Assembly: GCA_945788485.1 (NCBI GenBank)
Contig: CALZMB010000070.1
Span: forward strand, 1 to 9,499
Source: an uncultured bacterium
GTDB taxonomy: Bacteria; Bacteroidota; Bacteroidia; Bacteroidales; Bacteroidaceae
Length of the DNA stretch: 9,499 nucleotides
Direction of reading: 5' to 3'
The notes under the pieces are model-generated. The model had not been told where the DNA came from. It did no database searches and worked only from the letters and a program-made list of their open reading frames with translations. Position numbers and translations under genes: made by a program. Of the stretch, positions 5,479 to 9,499 are shown piece by piece; position 1 is the stretch's first letter; the number at the start of each line of letters is the position of its first letter.

Positions 5479-8451
5479 ATGAAGAACAAACCATTGGATT
5501 TTCAGGCAGCTACTGCCGAACATGTACTTGAAGCATTCAAGAATGGACAAAAGCGAGTCTTAGTTGCCGATGAAGCAGGTCTTGGAAAGACAACTGTTGC
5601 ATCAGAGATTGTTCGCCGTGTAAAAGAAGAACTGTCGAAAGACGTTCTTGAGGACGACGGCTTGTATTGCATCGTCTATGTATGTTGCAACCTTCAGATT
5701 GCTCAACAGAACATAGATACGCTATCAGATGATGGCGCCAAGGTGGATCTGTCGCAGAGCCGTTTGTCTATGCAACACTTTGTTTACTATAGGAAAAAGG
5801 CGGAATTGCAAGAACAAGGCAAAGACACATTGGTATTATCACTCACTCCCGCCACATCATTTCAGATGACGAATGGCACAGGAAGCGCCAATGAAAGAGC
5901 TTTGATGTACGCTTGCCTGTCGTTGCTGCCTCAATTTGAAACCAAGGAACAGCTTGACAAGCTATCATCGTTGCTGGTTGGGTGGGCTCCGAAAGCCTGG
6001 GAGTGGATGAGCGTATTCTATTTCAATGAGGTACGCAAGCCTGCCATGTGTGAGTATAGAACCACTATTACGAAAGCCATGACTGAGCGGTTAGCCAAAC
6101 CTGTTTCAGAAGAAGAAACTCTCATGCAGAGACTGATTCGTCTTTGTAATTCAGTGCAGGACAAGCGATGGCAGAATGATGCTTATTTCTTCACGATTGA
6201 ACTAAGAAAGGTCTTTGCTTATATCAGTCTTGATATATTGAAGCCGGATTTGGTAATCATGGACGAGTTTCAGAAGTTCAGCTCGTTGATTGACACAGAC
6301 AAGGCAACAGCTACTGAGGAAAATATGATTGCACGTAAGTTCTTCGCCAATAAGGACACCTATATCTTATTGCTGTCTGCTACGCCATACAAGCCATATA
6401 CGACCTTGGAAGAGCTTAATGAAAGCAATCTCGACGAACAATATAGGGATTTCCTTCGTCTGATGGAGTTCCTTCATGCCAACGATAAAACAATGGCAGA
6501 TTTCAAAAACGTCTGGCGTGAATACTCTTATGCTTTGAAGCATCTGGATAAAGAAACAAGAGAAGCAATAGGTCAGAAGCATCAAACTGCCGAAAGCATG
6601 CTATATAACGTCATGGGACGTACAGAACGATCAAATGAAGGCGTCATTCATGAAAACATTCCTCCTATTGATGACTACCTGTCTGTTGGTGATATCACAT
6701 CGTTCGTGCAGATGCAGCACTTGATAGACAACTGCCGGAAGTTTGGCAAGAAAGTTTATTCTGCTCCGGTTGATTACGCAAAGTCATCTGCTTTTCAACT
6801 TTCGTTTATGGACAACTATAAACTGAAAGACACGATTGCAGAAGCATGGAAGGCTGGTGCCGGCAAAGGCATCAAGACAGACTGCTTGCTGCTCGACCGT
6901 GATGAGGTTGAGAACTACACTCTTAAAGACTACAGAAATGCCCGGCTTGATTTCGTGGTTGACACAATCTTCGGAAAAGGCAAGAAGTCAACAGGAGCAG
7001 AATCATTGCTGTGGATACCTGCCTCTCATCCATATTACACCCAGCAGCCCAATGTCTTTACAAAGAACGAATCATTCTCGAAGTATCTGGCGTTCTCGTC
7101 GTGGGGCATGGTTCCTAAGATGCTTGCCTGCCTGATTTCATACGAGGCGGAAAGACGTTTATTCCACAAGACAAACGAGACCTACCACAAGGAGGATTCC
7201 CAACTTCTTAAGGATAGTGCAAAGACAAAGGCATTAACAATCATGCATACTGTTTCAACCTGTTTGGCGGACATGTATCATCCGGAAGAGTGTTGCGGAA
7301 TGCCTCTTAGCGCTATCAAGCAGCAAATCAAGACGACTGTCAGAAAGAAACTGAATGAGTTTAGTGGCAATACGGTCAGCCGTGTCAGTTCGTTGGATAT
7401 TTATCAGTTGCTGGTGTCATTCGATAATCCGGAAGAGAAAATCAGAAACATTCCCGAAGAAGCTGACGACGTGTTGGCAGATATGGCAATCGGAGCTCCT
7501 GCCATGTGCCTCTATCGCATATTCAAAAGAATAGGCGATGCCAACGCAAAGGAACACGCAGCAGACGTGGCGAAGGAATTGGTTGGCATCTTCAACAACC
7601 GACAAGGTATTGCTGCCGTTCGATGCAACTGCCGAGCCCATAGCAGCTTCTTCCAGAATGTGGTTGACTATTGCATATTGGGCAATCTCCAAGCTGTTCT
7701 TGACGAGTTTGTACACATGATTGGAGAGAACAAATCACCCGAAACCATTGTGGCAAGAATGAAAGAATCCTTTGTGTCGGCTTATCCACAGCAGGTAAAT
7801 ACGATACAGACATTCGGGAAAGACGAAAAATTCACGATGCGCAAACATTTCGCTGTTGACTTCGGCAGTGGAAAGCAAACAGAAAAGGATGTCAATCATG
7901 CAACCAACGTTCGTTCAGCATTCAACAGCCCTTTCCGCCCCTTTGTCTTAGCTTCAACATCTGTAGGTCAGGAAGGTCTTGACTTCCATTGGTACTGCCG
8001 CAAGATGATTCACTGGAATCTGCCATCCAATCCTCAGAATATGGAACAGCGCGAAGGACGCATCAATCGTTATAAATGTCTCTCCGTCAGAAGAAACATC
8101 GCTAAGCTATATTCCGGAATTTTCAAATGGGATGATATGTTCGGCAAGGCTTCAACCGAGCTGAAAGGCGACAATCCTGAAATGGTTCCATTCTGGTACT
8201 TGCCTTTAAACGACGAACACTTTGACGGCATTAATACGGAGAAGATTGAACGTATTGTCCCGATGTACCCGATGAGTGAAGACGAATCGCGATACAACAG
8301 ACTTATTAAAGTTCTTTCGCTTTATCGTCTCACCATGGGGCAACCGCGCCAAGAGGAGCTGCTCCAAATGCTTGAAGGAAAAATCTCACAGGACCAGATT
8401 AAACAACTGATATTTGATTTAAGTCCATTCAGCAGAAATAATAAAAAATGA
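5479..8451 (+). CDS. Large SF2 (SNF2/RapA-like) DEAD-type helicase/translocase
   Basis: This 990-residue protein has the motifs of a superfamily 2 ATPase. A Q-motif-like LDFQ (6-9) precedes Walker A DEAGLGKTT (31-39; K37). Walker B is MDEFQKF (261-267; D262, E263), motif III is LLSATP (298-303), motif V is STSVGQEGLDFHW (825-837), and motif VI is QREGRINRY (857-865) with candidate arginine fingers R861 and R864. DEAGLGKT and QREGRINR recall SNF2/RapA-type translocases rather than classic DEAH helicases. Two stretches are unusually long: about 220 residues between motifs I and II and about 520 between motifs III and V. The latter insertion is of unknown fold. It probably uses ATP to move along or remodel DNA and to direct the PLD protein encoded 12 bases upstream; that partnership is inferred from gene order. 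No nuclease domain is visible in this chain. It is the last gene of the operon and no clear terminator follows. An N.CglI/N.NgoAVII-like or DISARM DrmD-like role is the nearest known analogy. Confidence 0.94.
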   Translation: MKNKPLDFQAATAEHVLEAFKNGQKRVLVADEAGLGKTTVASEIVRRVKEELSKDVLEDDGLYCIVYVCCNLQIAQQNIDTLSDDGAKVDLSQSRLSMQHFVYYRKKAELQEQGKDTLVLSLTPATSFQMTNGTGSANERALMYACLSLLPQFETKEQLDKLSSLLVGWAPKAWEWMSVFYFNEVRKPAMCEYRTTITKAMTERLAKPVSEEETLMQRLIRLCNSVQDKRWQNDAYFFTIELRKVFAYISLDILKPDLVIMDEFQKFSSLIDTDKATATEENMIARKFFANKDTYILLLSATPYKPYTTLEELNESNLDEQYRDFLRLMEFLHANDKTMADFKNVWREYSYALKHLDKETREAIGQKHQTAESMLYNVMGRTERSNEGVIHENIPPIDDYLSVGDITSFVQMQHLIDNCRKFGKKVYSAPVDYAKSSAFQLSFMDNYKLKDTIAEAWKAGAGKGIKTDCLLLDRDEVENYTLKDYRNARLDFVVDTIFGKGKKSTGAESLLWIPASHPYYTQQPNVFTKNESFSKYLAFSSWGMVPKMLACLISYEAERRLFHKTNETYHKEDSQLLKDSAKTKALTIMHTVSTCLADMYHPEECCGMPLSAIKQQIKTTVRKKLNEFSGNTVSRVSSLDIYQLLVSFDNPEEKIRNIPEEADDVLADMAIGAPAMCLYRIFKRIGDANAKEHAADVAKELVGIFNNRQGIAAVRCNCRAHSSFFQNVVDYCILGNLQAVLDEFVHMIGENKSPETIVARMKESFVSAYPQQVNTIQTFGKDEKFTMRKHFAVDFGSGKQTEKDVNHATNVRSAFNSPFRPFVLASTSVGQEGLDFHWYCRKMIHWNLPSNPQNMEQREGRINRYKCLSVRRNIAKLYSGIFKWDDMFGKASTELKGDNPEMVPFWYLPLNDEHFDGINTEKIERIVPMYPMSEDESRYNRLIKVLSLYRLTMGQPRQEELLQMLEGKISQDQIKQLIFDLSPFSRNNKK

Positions 8452-8457
8452 GACTTT

Positions 8458-8481
8458 CAATTTATAATTTACAATTTATAA
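8458..8481. repeat. Two tandem copies of an AT-rich decamer
   Basis: CAATTTATAA occurs at 8458-8467 and again at 8472-8481, a period of 14 bases, starting 7 bases after the helicase stop codon. Similar AT-rich short repeats are frequent between Bacteroidales genes. No function can be assigned. Confidence 0.5.
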
Positions 8482-8574
8482 AAGCCACCGTCCTGAGGCG
8501 AGTAACAAAAACCAATAAAACCCCTTGAAGATGATGGGGGGAGCACGCTGCCAACTTGTTTGCGATTTTTCTAC

Positions 8575-8687
8575 GACAACAGAGATAACGGGAACAACGT
8601 TGTTACACATATAGTTAACCTGTTTGTCACAAGTATCACGGACGGCTGTCAGCCGGCATCAATGTTGTCGTTGTTGTCTCTGTTGTC
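8575..8687. repeat. Large imperfect inverted repeat with 9-bp internal periodicity
   Basis: The left arm GACAACAGAGATAAC (8575-8589) matches the reverse complement of GTTGTCTCTGTTGTC (8673-8687) at 14 of 15 positions. Weaker pairing continues inward to about 8604 and 8658, giving arms near 30 bases. The right arm contains three GTTGTC words spaced 9 bases apart (8664, 8673, 8682), and the left arm holds the matching degenerate GACAAC-type words at the same period. Inside are a perfect 12-bp palindrome AACAACGTTGTT (8593-8604) and a GC-rich hairpin CGGCT/AGCCG (8643-8655). Ts precede the left arm and As follow the right arm, the reverse of a bidirectional terminator. It could be a repetitive palindromic or MITE-like element, a structured RNA or a protein-binding array. 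Confidence 0.65.
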
Positions 8688-8980
8688 TTGAAAAAACTCA
8701 TAAACAACTTGAATTATTATATATACGAAACTCTGTAAGGGTAGGGATAGCCTGTTATTATTTCTGCGCGCTTTACAATATGTCACAAAAATATAGATTA
8801 TCCTTGCAATATGTAAATTCTTGTATTTTCTCAAAAGTATATGTTTTGCATGAAAAAACTGTGCCGAGACATGAAAAATCTTGACAATTGAAATATGCGG
8901 AATTAACATTTGTAAACAGTGATTGGCATGATAATTTTTTAGTTTTTTAGGCTTCGCGATGCAAAACAATACCTCTTGGG

Positions 8981-9003
8981 GTCCAAGATATACTATCTTG
9001 GAC
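8981..9003. repeat. Perfect 10-bp hairpin, operator- or RNA-like
   Basis: GTCCAAGATA (8981-8990) and TATCTTGGAC (8994-9003) are exact reverse complements around the 3-base loop TAC. No T-run follows, so it is not a standard terminator. It lies in otherwise gene-free DNA. It could be a dyad binding site or the stem of a small transcript. Confidence 0.6.
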
Positions 9004-9499
9004 GGTGATTCAATACTTCTTGCAGCCCAAAACATATTGAATGACAAGCCAAAACACACTGTCTTGCCTGCAAAAAAGCTGTTTTTTGAACGAGAGAACA
9101 GCGCAAATTGTTTTTCGGATTATGCAACACGCTGGTTATTAAAAAGTTATAAAAACATAGCGAGAAACGTCTGTACGACTACGAACTTGTTGTAGATGAT
9201 TTATAAACGATTCTCGCGGATTTGAAATCACAATTGTTTGTCGGTTTCATGCTTTCAGTTACAAAAATCAAATTGTCAGTTCATCATCCAACTATGTTTC
9301 ATCTGTGCTATCTTAATCTTCTGTGATTGGATAGGCGTAAAATATACAATCATATATCTGATGATATAATTCTGCAAGAATTACCATTATGTTAAATAGA
9401 GTATTCTGCAAATTATCATATCATGTGTCAAACAATAAAACAAAAGACGATAATAATTGATAAGTGAAAGGTGAAATGACGGTTGAATTTTAAATGATA

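Larger units (their letters stand above)
8452..9499. other. Non-coding, repeat-bearing region downstream of the operon
   Basis: About 1050 bases with no convincing gene. A 78-codon plus-strand frame (8959-9195) and a 136-codon minus-strand frame (8649-9059) overlap each other and palindromes; neither has a recognisable domain or start signal. The region holds a 14-base-period AT repeat (8458-8481), a large imperfect inverted repeat (8575-8687), a perfect 10-bp hairpin (8981-9003), a weak A/T hairpin (CAAAAAA 9071-9077 with TTTTTTG 9082-9088), a small hairpin (TATATC 9353-9358 with GATATA 9363-9368) and a 9-base direct repeat ATTCTGCAA (9369-9377 and 9403-9411). A lone TAnnTTTG match lies on the minus strand (8786-8793) without a suitable -33 element. 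The right part is markedly AT-rich. It may contain an unannotated small RNA or the decayed edge of a mobile element. Confidence 0.55.

Noticed and set aside
2493..8451. Calling the operon DISARM or a CglI/NgoAVII restriction system
   Set aside because: Only the PLD and helicase parts fit. There is no DUF1998 (DrmB) protein, no methyltransferase and no recognisable B3 domain, while a DUF6361-like protein is present instead.
8515..8570. Possible operon terminator (CCCC 8521-8524 with a G-run at 8535-8540)
   Set aside because: The stem is only about 4 bp with a long loop, and the nearest T-run is some 25 bases away, so it does not meet the usual pattern.
8649..9059. Minus-strand frame of 136 codons
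   Set aside because: It crosses half of the large inverted repeat, its composition is typical of chance AT-rich translation, and no domain is visible.
8959..9195. Plus-strand frame of 78 codons in the right intergenic region
   Set aside because: No promoter or ribosome site was seen, the translation resembles no family I know, and it spans a perfect hairpin; I could not support it as a gene.
1920..9499. Integration site (att) duplication of the tRNA-Ser 3' end
   Set aside because: I searched by eye for the T-arm and acceptor sequence to the right of the operon and found no second copy; no integrase is present either.
8452..9499. CRISPR array or retron non-coding RNA
   Set aside because: There are no regularly spaced 20-40 base direct repeats, and no reverse transcriptase or Cas gene is in the window; the 9-bp periodic words are too short and form an inverted repeat.

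Overview
The window looks like chromosome from a member of the Bacteroidota, probably Bacteroidales (Prevotella/Bacteroides-like). The support is indirect: two copies of the TAnnTTTG type of -7 promoter element sit before genes, clear Shine-Dalgarno sequences are missing, the tRNA lacks an encoded CCA end, and the intergenic DNA is AT-rich around moderate-GC genes. The genus cannot be fixed from this sequence.

Layout. Positions 1-1737 (minus strand) hold the first 579 codons of a PIF1/RecD-like superfamily 1 DNA helicase that runs off the left edge. A tRNA-Ser(GGA) gene with its own promoter and an intrinsic terminator lies at 1840-1961 on the plus strand. A non-coding stretch of about 530 bases follows and ends in a promoter. 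Next comes a tight plus-strand operon of three genes (2493-8451): a 406-residue protein that resembles the DUF6361 family, a 591-residue phospholipase-D-fold protein with two HxK half-sites, and a 990-residue SNF2/RapA-like superfamily 2 ATPase with a very long insertion between its two helicase lobes. The last kilobase (8452-9499) shows no convincing gene, but it contains several inverted repeats, the largest a 113-base imperfect palindrome at 8575-8687.

Interpretation. A PLD-type nuclease, a large SF2 translocase and a conserved protein of unknown function, with almost no space between them, form a plausible anti-phage or restriction-like system. The helicase would recognise or track along DNA and the PLD protein would cut it. 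PLD nuclease plus SF2 helicase pairings are known in NgoAVII/CglI-type restriction and in DISARM. No methyltransferase, DUF1998 protein or recognisable B3 domain is visible here, so this is neither of those in standard form. The operon lies just behind a tRNA gene, a common place for accessory DNA, but no integrase or duplicated tRNA end was found. The defence role is inferred from gene content and is not demonstrated.
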